From: Paenibacillus pinistramenti
GTDB taxonomy: Bacteria; Bacillota; Bacilli; Paenibacillales; Paenibacillaceae
Direction: 5' to 3'
Assembly (NCBI RefSeq): GCF_005869875.1
Contig: NZ_VAWG01000002.1
Location: forward strand, 186,001-250,000
Length of the DNA: 64,000 nucleotides
How positions within the stretch are numbered: position 1 is the first letter of the stretch; each line of letters begins with the position of its first letter. The position numbers were made by a program, and so were the translations under genes. Below the pieces are notes generated by a model. It was not told the origin of the DNA. It did not search any database and saw nothing but the letters and a program-made list of their open reading frames with translations. Positions 1-7,025 of this stretch are shown here, in pieces.

Positions 1-274
1 TCCCGAGCAGCATGGCGACTCTTTCACGGCTGGACATAAGTCCAATGGCGACTCTTGCGTCTTCATGACCTTTGACCTTGTTAAAAATCATAGCCGGCCC
101 GATCTTCGTCGGCCGTTCCACCGTTCCACCCGCTCCTACATAGCGGTAAACCCCGGATAACTCAGCATGCGGATCAACCGGCTCTGAGGTTTCAATCAGC
201 TGTCCCGGAATCGTCTTAAGCAGTTCTATTGCAGAACGTAAGTCTGTAACTGGAATTTCTTTATTAGTGTTCAT
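1..274 (-). CDS. UbiD family decarboxylase, N-terminal part (cut by window edge)
   Basis: The frame opens at an ATG (274-272) preceded by TTGGAGG and runs off the left end, so only about 91 N-terminal residues are visible. The segment GPAMIFNKVKGHEDARVAIG followed by RERVAMLLG matches the N-terminal region of UbiD and phenolic acid decarboxylase subunit C (BsdC/YclC), where a similar 'LLFNNI.G....RIA.N..GS....A..LG' pattern occurs. UbiD enzymes use prenylated FMN to decarboxylate aromatic or unsaturated acids. The prFMN-binding and catalytic parts lie outside the window, so the substrate cannot be judged. No UbiX (prFMN synthase) gene is visible on this side; it could lie further left. Confidence 0.8.
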   Translation of the reverse strand, partial: MNTNKEIPVTDLRSAIELLKTIPGQLIETSEPVDPHAELSGVYRYVGAGGTVERPTKIGPAMIFNKVKGHEDARVAIGLMSSRERVAMLLG

Positions 275-308
275 AAAAGTCTGCCTCCAAGTTCGTTTTT
301 TCACAATC

Positions 309-368
309 ATTATAGCAATGCCTGAAATTCCGAAACAATTCTGATTTCGAAACGTTCGATTACGAAAT
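309..368 (-). promoter_or_regulatory. Putative sigma-A promoter and palindromic operator for the UbiD gene
   Basis: Read on the minus strand there is TTGTTT (338-333), an 18 bp spacer and TATAAT (314-309), 35 bp upstream of the UbiD start. Just upstream of the -35 lies an inverted repeat ATTTCG-N13-CGAAAT (344-349 and 363-368), a possible regulator site. Promoter and operator are inferred from pattern only. Confidence 0.5.
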
Positions 369-510
369 GGAATCATTCATGGAACTTCATCAACGATCGG
401 AGCCAGCCTAAGCGTAACCTCAAGCGAAACCTGTGATTACTGCCCAGACCAAACCTCCCGTGGACACATACCATGTACATGACTCATAATTCGTACGGGG
501 AGTTGAGGGA

Positions 511-1326
511 ATGCAGGATTTGCAGGAAGCGCGTTTGCATCATGCACCGTTGATTGATGTTCTTATCCCTTGTATTGAAAAAGATTTGGGCACCCTGCCC
601 TACGTCATTGATCATATCCGCCGTTACGTCCAGCACCCGATCGGTCAAATTTATATCGTTTCGCCTGAGAGCAGCAGAATCCGGAAACTGTGTGCCCGGA
701 AGAAATGCGTATTCGTCAACGAGCGCTCGGTCCTTCCGATCACGAAGAAAGACATTCACTACAGCTCGTCCCGCTGGAACCGCTCGGGCTGGCTGTACCA
801 GCAGCTGCTGAAAATGAACGGCGACCGGATCGTGAAAGCGCCTTATTTTCTGGTGATGGATGCGGATACCGTATTGATCAGGCCTCATACCTTCGTTAAG
901 AATGGCAAAACCGTCTTTTACTGCCGGGATTGGAGCCAGCCCGAATACTTTCAAACTTACCGCAAGCTGATGGGGATGAAAGCCCCCCGCCCCCGCTCCT
1001 TCGTCACCCATTACATGCTGTTTGACAAAGCGCGGCTCTCTTCCTTGAAGAAGAAAATAGAAGCAATCCATCATCTCACCTGGTACAAAGCTATTATTCA
1101 AACCATCGATAAGAAGAAACAGTTCGGTTTCTCCGAATACGAGACCTACGCCAATTACCTGTATACGCTGAATCCGGAGGCCGTGATCCTCAAGAGCGCC
1201 AAGAACAAGAGCCTGAACATGAACGCCAATTCTCTCAGCAAGCAGAAGCTGAATGAATTTGCATTGAAGTACAGATCGCTCTCATTCCATAAACGAAAAA
1301 TCTACAGTAAAATCCGCCGGGCGTGA
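511..1326 (+). CDS. DUF6492-type glycosyltransferase-like protein
   Basis: 271 residues, cytosolic, without signal peptide or membrane segment. The ATG at 511 follows GGGGAG by eight bases. The N-terminus (DVLIPCIEKDLGTLPYVIDH) and the acidic motif MDADT (residues 116-120) fit the DUF6492 family, a GT-A-like fold in which the DxD binds the metal and sugar nucleotide. The C-terminal third is rich in Lys and Arg, which may favour contact with membrane or polyanion. The gene stands alone between a divergent decarboxylase gene and a convergent acetyltransferase gene, so context gives no substrate. A role in capsule or cell-wall glycan synthesis is only a guess. Confidence 0.65.
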   Translation: MQDLQEARLHHAPLIDVLIPCIEKDLGTLPYVIDHIRRYVQHPIGQIYIVSPESSRIRKLCARKKCVFVNERSVLPITKKDIHYSSSRWNRSGWLYQQLLKMNGDRIVKAPYFLVMDADTVLIRPHTFVKNGKTVFYCRDWSQPEYFQTYRKLMGMKAPRPRSFVTHYMLFDKARLSSLKKKIEAIHHLTWYKAIIQTIDKKKQFGFSEYETYANYLYTLNPEAVILKSAKNKSLNMNANSLSKQKLNEFALKYRSLSFHKRKIYSKIRRA

Positions 1327-1443
1327 TTGTCCAGCCAGGCTTGAAGGCGGTCTTGCCGCGCTCTGCCTGACGAAGCGCGCGGCTATCCTGCAGCTCTCTC
1401 GCAGAAGGAGCTCGCGGCAATGCTGCGGCCGGCCGCACAGCAA

Positions 1444-1494
1444 AGAGGTCAAGCCTTCGCCGCCTGCAGCGGACGTGGCTTGACCTCTGTTTTG
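1444..1494. terminator. Bidirectional intrinsic terminator
   Basis: AGAGGTCAAGCC pairs with GGCTTGACCTCT, followed on the plus strand by GTTTTG. It lies between the convergent glycosyltransferase and GNAT genes. The stretch 1327-1443 holds nothing else that I recognise. Confidence 0.75.
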
Positions 1495-1499
1495 ATCCA

Positions 1500-2021
1500 T
1501 TAACGGCACAGATGCTGCTGTGCTGAAATTTCTTTTTCCATAATAAAATCATCCATGACGAATCCGTTCCCGATATCCGCAGCCTGCTCGCGTACGACGC
1601 GGAAGCCTTTCTTCTTATACACCGATACACTTGAATCGTTATAACGGTTGACCGTCAGCCAGATATGGCTCAGGTTCCGGTCTCTGCACAGCTTCTCCAG
1701 CACATTCATCGCCTGGCTGGCATAGCCTTGTCCCCGGTGCTCCTTGCCGATATAGAACTTGCTCAGGAAGAGTTTGCCCTCTTCAGGCTTGACGGCCATA
1801 TAACCGGCTGAAGCGCCGCCGTGCCGAAGCCTATAGTATTCGTAACCTTGGCTCTGGATCTGATCGGTAATGGCGGATACCGACTGGAATTTGCCGACCA
1901 TGTATTCTACCTGTTCAGTACCAATAAGCGATACATAATATTCACGCCAAATTTCTGCAGCTAACCGGGCAGTCTCTTCAATCTCCTCCGCTGTATGTAC
2001 GCGCTCGATTTGAAGTTCCAT
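1500..2021 (-). CDS. GNAT family N-acetyltransferase
   Basis: 173 residues. The acetyl-CoA pyrophosphate loop (GNAT motif A) is seen at residues 93-101 as KEHRGQGYA, followed by a helix and the typical C-terminal 'LTVNRYNDSSVSVYKKKGF' segment. The overall pattern resembles PaiA/YdaF-like acetyltransferases. The start is fixed by an in-frame stop three codons upstream and a GGAGAGGGG Shine-Dalgarno on the minus strand. The acceptor is unknown; polyamines, aminoglycosides and protein N-termini are all possible. A hexanucleotide repeat begins about 20 bp before the start codon and lies in the leader or promoter region. It is convergent with the glycosyltransferase gene and shares its terminator. 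Confidence 0.8.
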   Translation of the reverse strand: MELQIERVHTAEEIEETARLAAEIWREYYVSLIGTEQVEYMVGKFQSVSAITDQIQSQGYEYYRLRHGGASAGYMAVKPEEGKLFLSKFYIGKEHRGQGYASQAMNVLEKLCRDRNLSHIWLTVNRYNDSSVSVYKKKGFRVVREQAADIGNGFVMDDFIMEKEISAQQHLCR

Positions 2022-2040
2022 CTTAAGCTAAACCCCTCTC

Positions 2041-2085
2041 CTGTTCTTGGTTCTGGTTCTGGTTCTGGTTCTGATTCTGATTCTG
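2041..2085. repeat. Hexanucleotide tandem repeat in the GNAT leader
   Basis: Three CTGGTT units and two CTGATT units run in register, flanked by degenerate units (plus strand). The array sits immediately upstream of the GNAT Shine-Dalgarno. A hexamer array is prone to slipped-strand length change, which would alter promoter-to-RBS spacing without shifting a reading frame. Confidence 0.85.
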
Positions 2086-2245
2086 TACTTATACCTATAT
2101 ACCTGTACCTGCAGCTGAATCTTCCTCTTAATATTATGGGACTCAAAGGGAGGACAAGCAAGACCAGCAGAATGAAGCTGATTTCACTTCTCCTGGCGGG
2201 CTGAAGCAGCAGAAGCTGTTATGATATTTGATATTGCTTAATTCG

Positions 2246-2261
2246 CTTTAATACATTAAAG
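2246..2261. promoter_or_regulatory. Perfect 16 bp palindrome in the intergenic region
   Basis: CTTTAAT-AC-ATTAAAG is a perfect inverted repeat between the divergent GNAT and coiled-coil/amt genes. It could be a regulator site for either gene. The intergenic stretch 2086-2412 otherwise shows an AT-rich part and a long pyrimidine tract. Confidence 0.35.
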
Positions 2262-2360
2262 TATATGAGTAATTAATCCTGAGCGGAGCGTTTTTTGTTA
2301 TCTTCTTTCCCATCACTGGTCCTTAGGAATATTGGTCCTTAGCCTTCCTCGTCCTTGCCA

Positions 2361-2399
2361 TTCCTTCTTCTCCCCTCCCTTCTTCTTCCTTTCCCCTTC
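2361..2399 (+). other. 39-nt homopyrimidine tract
   Basis: The plus strand carries 39 consecutive C/T bases ending 13 bp before the -35 hexamer of the following operon. It lies in a wider pyrimidine-rich stretch (about 2300-2399). Such tracts can form triplex DNA or, if transcribed, single-stranded RNA sites. Confidence 0.85.
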
Positions 2400-2412
2400 A
2401 AAAATCATTCTA

Positions 2413-2441
2413 TTGACTTCTTTTTCTATTGTTTTTATAAT
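2413..2441 (+). promoter_or_regulatory. Sigma-A promoter of the coiled-coil/amt operon
   Basis: TTGACT (2413-2418), a 17 bp spacer and a consensus TATAAT (2436-2441) lie 36 bp before the ATG at 2477. I found no convincing GlnR/TnrA box (TGTNA-N7-TNACA) around it. Confidence 0.75.
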
Positions 2442-2476
2442 CAACTAAAGTTACTTATTGTGTGAGGAGACCTGAC

Positions 2477-2893
2477 ATGGTTATTGTCGATGAAGTTTAT
2501 CAAAATGTCATTTTTGATCTTCCGGATTCCGAGCTGGTTCGTTTGGTTGAACGCCTCATTATAGTCAAAGAAGAAGACATAGAAGGCCTGAAGGAGAAAA
2601 TTAACCAGTACGAGCAGAAGAGACGTAAAGAAAAAGCGCTCTACCAGTCCATGTCTCCATTACGCCGGCTGTTCACCGGCCGCCCCGCCTCCCACCACCA
2701 GGCTGTGGAGTATATGGTGCATGTGAAGGAGCGTTTCAAGAAAATTGATACCATTAAGAGCAGCATTCGTGTGCTGGAACGGGTTCTCGAGCAAATGAGC
2801 AGGCCTGACCGTGAAGTGGAACAGATTTCTCTATCGCCGGAATTGATCCGTGAGCTGAGATTGCTGCGGGAAAGTGAAGTGATGCCGCAATGA
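2477..2893 (+). CDS. Small coiled-coil protein coupled to the ammonium transporter (unknown function)
   Basis: 138 residues from the ATG at 2477, chosen over an in-frame GTG at 2462 because AGGAG (2465-2469) is correctly placed for the ATG. The protein is soluble and charged. An N-terminal segment (VDEVYQNVIFDLPDSELVRL) precedes heptad-rich helices (KEEDIEGLKEKINQYEQKRR, and again near residues 85-125). I do not recognise the family. It has no PII signature (no YRG T-loop), so it is not GlnK. Its stop overlaps the transporter start (ATGA at 2890-2893), indicating translational coupling and a possible functional link to the transporter, which is inference. Confidence 0.7.
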   Translation: MVIVDEVYQNVIFDLPDSELVRLVERLIIVKEEDIEGLKEKINQYEQKRRKEKALYQSMSPLRRLFTGRPASHHQAVEYMVHVKERFKKIDTIKSSIRVLERVLEQMSRPDREVEQISLSPELIRELRLLRESEVMPQ

Positions 2894-4182
2894 ATCCATC
2901 AATCGACACGCTGGTCACCGGGATGGACACGGTCTGGATCGTGCTTAGTGCAGCGATGATTCTGCTGATGGAGGGCGGGTTTGCCCTGCTCGAAGCGGGA
3001 TTTGTCCGTTATAAGAACAGCGTGAATATTATTATGAAGGTGTTTGCCGACATTACTATCGGTACTCTTATGTTCTACATTCTTGGCTTTGGACTGATGT
3101 ACGGCAAGGATGCCGCCGGCCTTATCGGTTCATCCGGATTTATGCTGAGAGGGGATCTCGGACATTTGAAGCTTCCGGTATCTCTGGATACGTATTGGCT
3201 GTTTCAAGCCGCCTTTACGATTGCGGTGATTTCAATTGTATCCGGTGCCGTGGCCGAGCGGATTAATTTTAGGGCTTATCTTCTTTATATCCTGCTGATG
3301 ACCGGACTTATTTATCCGATTGCCGGCCACTGGGCCTGGGGAGGCGGCTGGCTGACGCAGCTCGGCCTGCAGGACTTTGCCGGCTCTGCCGTCATCCATG
3401 CGCTCGGCGGCTTCTCTGCTCTCGCAGCCGCGCTGATCGTGGGCCCGCGCAAGGGCAAATTCAACGCCTCGGGCATCAGCACCATCGCCCTTCCGAGCAA
3501 TCTGCCGCTCGCTTCCGTCGGAGCCTTCCTCTTGTGGTTCGGCTGGTTCGGATTCAATGCCGGGAGCACACTGAGCGCCACAGATGCCCGGATCGGGCAT
3601 ATCGCCCTAACGACGATGCTGTCCGCAGCAGCCGGCGGAGCAGTCACTTTGGTCTATACCCTGTTCCGCTACCAGCGGTCGGACGCGCCATCCGTCATTA
3701 ACGGTTCTCTTGCCGGGCTTGTCGGCATTACGGCCGGATGCGCTTTTGTCAGCGATGGTACAGCCATCCTTGTCGGAGCTGTATCCGGTATGCTGATGAT
3801 GGCGGCCACCAGCTGGCTGGAAGCGCGGAGAATTGATGATCCCGTGGGCGCTTTCCCGGTTCATGCCGTGTCCGGCGCCTGGGGCACGCTTGCAGTCGGA
3901 TTGTTTGACACGGAGAAAGGGCTGTTCTACGGCGGCGGCGCTCATTTGCTTGGCGTACAGGCCCTTGGCCTTGTAACTTTGGCCGCATGGGGATTTGCCG
4001 TTACCTGGGTCGGGCTGAAGCTGATCGGCAAGCTTGTGCCGGTCCGTTCCACTGAAGAAGAAGAGGAGATCGGACTGGACATCAGCTATCATGGCATCAT
4101 GGCCGCTGACCGGTCTCATGAGTTCATCGACCAGCTTGATCATCTCCTCTCGGAGGCAGACGACGAGCATAGGAATCATTAA
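2890..4182 (+). CDS. Ammonium transporter, Amt/AmtB/Rh family
   Basis: 430 residues with about eleven hydrophobic helices, the usual length. It carries the conserved pore twin histidines H170 (VIHALGGF) and H325 (FPVHAVSGAWG), the Asp at 162 (QDFAGSAVIH) that supports the recruitment site, and the AERINFRAY signature near residues 122-130. Amt proteins recruit NH4+ and pass NH3 or NH4+ inward. The cytosolic tail (EIGLDISYHG, 393-402) keeps the region that in other bacteria interacts with GlnK. The usual glnK partner is missing; instead the start overlaps the stop of a coiled-coil gene. Nitrogen control is expected, though no GlnR/TnrA box was found. Confidence 0.95.
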   Translation: MNPSIDTLVTGMDTVWIVLSAAMILLMEGGFALLEAGFVRYKNSVNIIMKVFADITIGTLMFYILGFGLMYGKDAAGLIGSSGFMLRGDLGHLKLPVSLDTYWLFQAAFTIAVISIVSGAVAERINFRAYLLYILLMTGLIYPIAGHWAWGGGWLTQLGLQDFAGSAVIHALGGFSALAAALIVGPRKGKFNASGISTIALPSNLPLASVGAFLLWFGWFGFNAGSTLSATDARIGHIALTTMLSAAAGGAVTLVYTLFRYQRSDAPSVINGSLAGLVGITAGCAFVSDGTAILVGAVSGMLMMAATSWLEARRIDDPVGAFPVHAVSGAWGTLAVGLFDTEKGLFYGGGAHLLGVQALGLVTLAAWGFAVTWVGLKLIGKLVPVRSTEEEEEIGLDISYHGIMAADRSHEFIDQLDHLLSEADDEHRNH

Positions 4183-4200
4183 TAAGAATAGGAACGTCAA

Positions 4201-4249
4201 AGCGGCAGGCTAAAGGGGAATCCTTCAGCCTGCCGCTATTATTTTTATT
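4201..4249 (+). terminator. Intrinsic terminator after the ammonium transporter
   Basis: A 16 bp stem (AGCGGCAGGCTAAAGG against CCTTCAGCCTGCCGCT, one mismatch) is followed by ATTATTTTTATT. Confidence 0.9.
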
Positions 4250-4295
4250 GGGCACTAATGTGCTGTTCCAGTTATTGATCTGCTTGCCGCTTACT

Positions 4296-5372
4296 TTACT
4301 CTATCGCTACTCTCCATCCGAACGGATCTTCCAACCGTCCGGTCTGGATGCCTGTCATGGTCTCGTATACGCGCGCAGACAGCTCGCCAGTCGTTCCTTC
4401 ACCAATCGTCAGCTTCTCGCCGTTCCAGAACAGGGAGCCGACCGGGGAAATCACCGCCGCTGTGCCTGTGCCGAACATTTCCTTCAAGCTGCCGTCCTTC
4501 TGAGCCTCCACGAGCTCATCAATCGAGACGAGACGTTCTTCCACTTCCAGCCCCCAATGACGCAGGAGATGAATCACCGAATCGCGTGTAATACCCGGCA
4601 GCAGTCCGCCTGTCAATGCCGGCGTTACAACCTTGTCGCCGATATAGAAGAACACGTTCATACTGCCGACTTCCTCGACGTATTTCCGGTGAACCCCATC
4701 GAGCCAGAGAACCTGCGCGCAGCCTTGGGCAGTCGCGCCTTCCTGTGCCTTGAGCCCCGCCGCATAATTGCCGGCAGTCTTCACATGGCCGACGCCGCCT
4801 GCCACCGCGCGTACATAATCAGATTCCACATAGATGGAAACCGGCTTGATCCCTTCGGCGTAGTAGCTGCCGACCGGCGACAAAATAATCATGAACTTGT
4901 ACTGCTGCGAAGGCGAGACGCCTAGAGCCGCTTCCGTCGCGATAACAAACGGCCGCACATACAGCGATGTCTCAGGCGCATCAGGAATCCAGTCCTGGTC
5001 AACCGTGATCAGCTGGCGCAGCGCTTCAATCCCCAGCTCTTCATCAATGGCTGGAATGCTCATCCGGTCATTGGAGCGGTTCAGGCGCTTCATGTTCATG
5101 TCGGGACGGAACATGACGATTTTTCCTTCCTGAGTTCTGTATGCCTTCAGCCCTTCAAAGATCGTTTGGCCATAATGGAATACTTTGGCTGCCGGATCCA
5201 GTGTAATCGGCTGGTAAGGGACAACACGCGCATCGTGCCAGCCTTTGTCGGAATCATAATCCAGAATAAACATATGGTCTGTAAAATATTTTCCAAACCC
5301 CAAGTCGCTTGCCTTCGGCTTCAGTTTGGGAGCAGTGGTGCGTTCAATGCGGATCTGATGTGATTGTGTCAT
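4296..5372 (-). CDS. ilvE: Branched-chain amino acid aminotransferase
   Basis: 358 residues, the length of class IV BCAT enzymes of the Gram-positive/eukaryotic type. The PLP-binding lysine is K198 in VGHVKTAGNYA. FHYGQTIFEGLKAY (65-78) and RPDMNMKRLN (89-98) are typical BCAT motifs. The enzyme interconverts Leu, Ile and Val with their 2-oxo acids using glutamate/2-oxoglutarate. It is monocistronic, starting at ATG 5372 after AAAGGGTG, and is divergent from a LysR gene whose binding-site-like sequences lie between them. The azlCD genes near 62 kb belong to the same metabolic area but are distant. Confidence 0.95.
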   Translation of the reverse strand: MTQSHQIRIERTTAPKLKPKASDLGFGKYFTDHMFILDYDSDKGWHDARVVPYQPITLDPAAKVFHYGQTIFEGLKAYRTQEGKIVMFRPDMNMKRLNRSNDRMSIPAIDEELGIEALRQLITVDQDWIPDAPETSLYVRPFVIATEAALGVSPSQQYKFMIILSPVGSYYAEGIKPVSIYVESDYVRAVAGGVGHVKTAGNYAAGLKAQEGATAQGCAQVLWLDGVHRKYVEEVGSMNVFFYIGDKVVTPALTGGLLPGITRDSVIHLLRHWGLEVEERLVSIDELVEAQKDGSLKEMFGTGTAAVISPVGSLFWNGEKLTIGEGTTGELSARVYETMTGIQTGRLEDPFGWRVAIE

Positions 5373-5414
5373 TTTATGTCACCCTTTTTTGGAATAAGAT
5401 TGATAATTGAATCT

Positions 5415-5476
5415 TACCCTATCGAAGGGTATATTGGAAATATCTATTTTGAAGAAAGAATATACTCCAAGGGTAT
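5415..5476. promoter_or_regulatory. Candidate LysR-type binding sites between ilvE and the LysR gene
   Basis: Two inverted repeats are visible: TACCCT-ATCGA-AGGGTA (5415-5431) and ATAC-N7-GTAT (5462-5476). The latter matches the T-N11-A/ATAC-N7-GTAT recognition pattern described for CbnR/CatR-type LysR regulators. The position in a divergent promoter region fits autoregulation plus control of the neighbour. Confidence 0.6.
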
Positions 5477-5498
5477 GGAGAAGGAGTTGACCTGTCGC

Positions 5499-6416
5499 AT
5501 GGATCTTCGCCAGCTGCGTTATTTTCTTGCTGTCGCCGAGGAAGGCAAGGTTACAGGGGCGGCCAGGCGCCTGAATATGGAGCAGCCTCCGCTCAGCCGG
5601 CAAATGAAGCTTCTCGAGGAGGAGCTTGGCGTATCCCTCTTTGACCGCAGCGGCAAGCGGCTGAACCTTACGCACGCGGGCGAGCTTCTGCGGCGCCGGG
5701 CCGAGCTGCTGCTCCGGCAGTTTCAGGAGACGATCGAAGAGGTGCAGGAAATGGATGACGGCATCCACGGCACGCTTTCAATCGGCTCCGTTGTCTCCTG
5801 CTTCTCGCTGCTTCCGCAGCGGATCGAACGGTTCCACGAGCTGTATCCCCGTGTGACCTTCAGAATCCATGAAGGCGATCATTTCCTTCTCGGGGAGCAG
5901 CTTGAGAAGCGGAATATTGAGCTGGTCGTCGCGCGGCTTCCGTTCGAGGCCGCTTCCGAGCCGGACCGCTACGCTGTCCTGAGTCTGCCCTCGGATCCTT
6001 ATGTAGCGCTTCTCCCCGGAAGCTGGCCGCAGATGGCAGAGGACAGACGAATCGAGATCGAAGCGCTGGCCGAATATCCTTTCCTCAGCCTAAAGAGCGA
6101 TCTGACTATCGGCATGCACGAGCTCGTGCTGAAGACGTTTCGCGAAGCCGGCTATGAGCCAAACATTTTATGCGAATGTTCCAGCGTTGCCATCATCCTC
6201 GCCTTAGTTGCCGCCGGCATAGGCGCAGCGATTTTGCCAAAGTCAGTGATCGCATCCTTTCCGCTGACGAGCATTGAAGTGTACGAGCTGACCCACACTC
6301 CGCTGTACTCCGAGGTCGGCCTGATCTGGATCAAGGACCGCTACCTGTCCAGAATCGCGCGAAATTTCATCGAAACCTTCCGGAATGAACCAGTCGGTAC
6401 GATTCAATCCGAATGA
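5499..6416 (+). CDS. LysR family transcriptional regulator (CatR/CbnR-like)
   Basis: 305 residues from ATG 5499. AAGGAG lies 12 bp upstream; an in-frame ATG at 5475 is the alternative but would add eight residues before the conserved MDLRQLRYF start. The N-terminal winged HTH (residues 1-60, with VTGAARRLNMEQPPLSRQMK) is followed by an effector-binding domain (about 90-300). The PPLSRQ recognition helix is typical of the CatR/CbnR branch, which often senses aromatic-degradation intermediates. Being divergent from ilvE it may control that gene, but the effector is unknown. Confidence 0.9.
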   Translation: MDLRQLRYFLAVAEEGKVTGAARRLNMEQPPLSRQMKLLEEELGVSLFDRSGKRLNLTHAGELLRRRAELLLRQFQETIEEVQEMDDGIHGTLSIGSVVSCFSLLPQRIERFHELYPRVTFRIHEGDHFLLGEQLEKRNIELVVARLPFEAASEPDRYAVLSLPSDPYVALLPGSWPQMAEDRRIEIEALAEYPFLSLKSDLTIGMHELVLKTFREAGYEPNILCECSSVAIILALVAAGIGAAILPKSVIASFPLTSIEVYELTHTPLYSEVGLIWIKDRYLSRIARNFIETFRNEPVGTIQSE

Positions 6417-6464
6417 GCCTGCCGGAATGAGTGCTCCAGTTTACGCTTCAGATCCATGCAAATT

Positions 6465-6508
6465 GGAGCAGTTTCCGGCTCACCGGCTGCTGCTCCAGCA
6501 TCTTTTTT
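6465..6508 (+). terminator. Intrinsic terminator after the LysR gene
   Basis: GGAGCAG pairs with CTGCTCC around an inner CCGG-ctca-CCGG hairpin, followed by ATCTTTTTT. It touches the end of the convergent hemoglobin gene. Confidence 0.65.
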
Positions 6509-6870
6509 CACTTATGCAAAATATCACTTCTCAGCGTATCCACCTTATCAATAGCCGCGTCAATATCATTGGCGCTCGCGCCGTTCTGTTCCAGGGCTGT
6601 GCGCAGGTGTCCGACTATGGAATTAAAATGCTCTGACTGCAGATTCATGCCGGAGTGAGCCTTTGTCATCGCCCCTCCCGTGTACTGGTTAGGACCTCCC
6701 AGCGCATAGCTGATGAATTTGGTCTGGTGCTGCCTCTGCTTGTCCATGTCCGTATTCTTGAAGTACGAGTTCACCCCGTTATCCGCCAAGACCAGATCGT
6801 AGAAATCGTTAACTACATTTGCGATCTTCTCTTCGCCGCCCAGCTTCTCATACAAATTCATATTACTCAT
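6508..6870 (-). CDS. Truncated hemoglobin (group I)
   Basis: 120 residues. It has the group I pattern: N-terminal LYEKLGG, B10 tyrosine in NDFYDLV (Y24), the GGP/YTG region (58-65), and the proximal histidine H72 in MTKAHSGM. These proteins bind O2 and NO and usually protect against nitrosative stress or deliver oxygen. The start ATG at 6870 follows GGGGTG by six bases; further in-frame starts lie upstream and downstream. It is monocistronic and convergent with the LysR gene. Nitrite reductase and nitrate-sensing genes occur 30 kb away, so NO detoxification is a sensible but unproven role. Confidence 0.92.
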   Translation of the reverse strand: MSNMNLYEKLGGEEKIANVVNDFYDLVLADNGVNSYFKNTDMDKQRQHQTKFISYALGGPNQYTGGAMTKAHSGMNLQSEHFNSIVGHLRTALEQNGASANDIDAAIDKVDTLRSDILHK

Positions 6871-6965
6871 TGGCATCACCCCATTATTTGGTATGCTGAC
6901 ATTTTACCCAGATTCCCCCTTTGCAATTCAAAATTATTTGTTCTTCTTATCTTCTATCCGTCCTG

Positions 6966-7001
6966 GAAAAAGATAGAGACGCCCGAGTTGAAGCGCCTCT
7001 C
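6966..7001 (-). terminator. Weak terminator candidate after the GH9 gene
   Basis: On the minus strand an imperfect hairpin (GAGAGGCGC and GCGTCTC, two-base bulge) is followed by TATCTTTTTC. Confidence 0.4.
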
Positions 7002-7025
7002 CATCCGTATATGAACTGCCTGATC

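Noticed and set aside
1961..2161. A minus-strand frame reading Ser-Glu/Pro-Glu repeats through the hexamer array
   Set aside because: The repeats come from the simple DNA repeat; the frame overlaps the GNAT gene out of frame and has no ribosome site.
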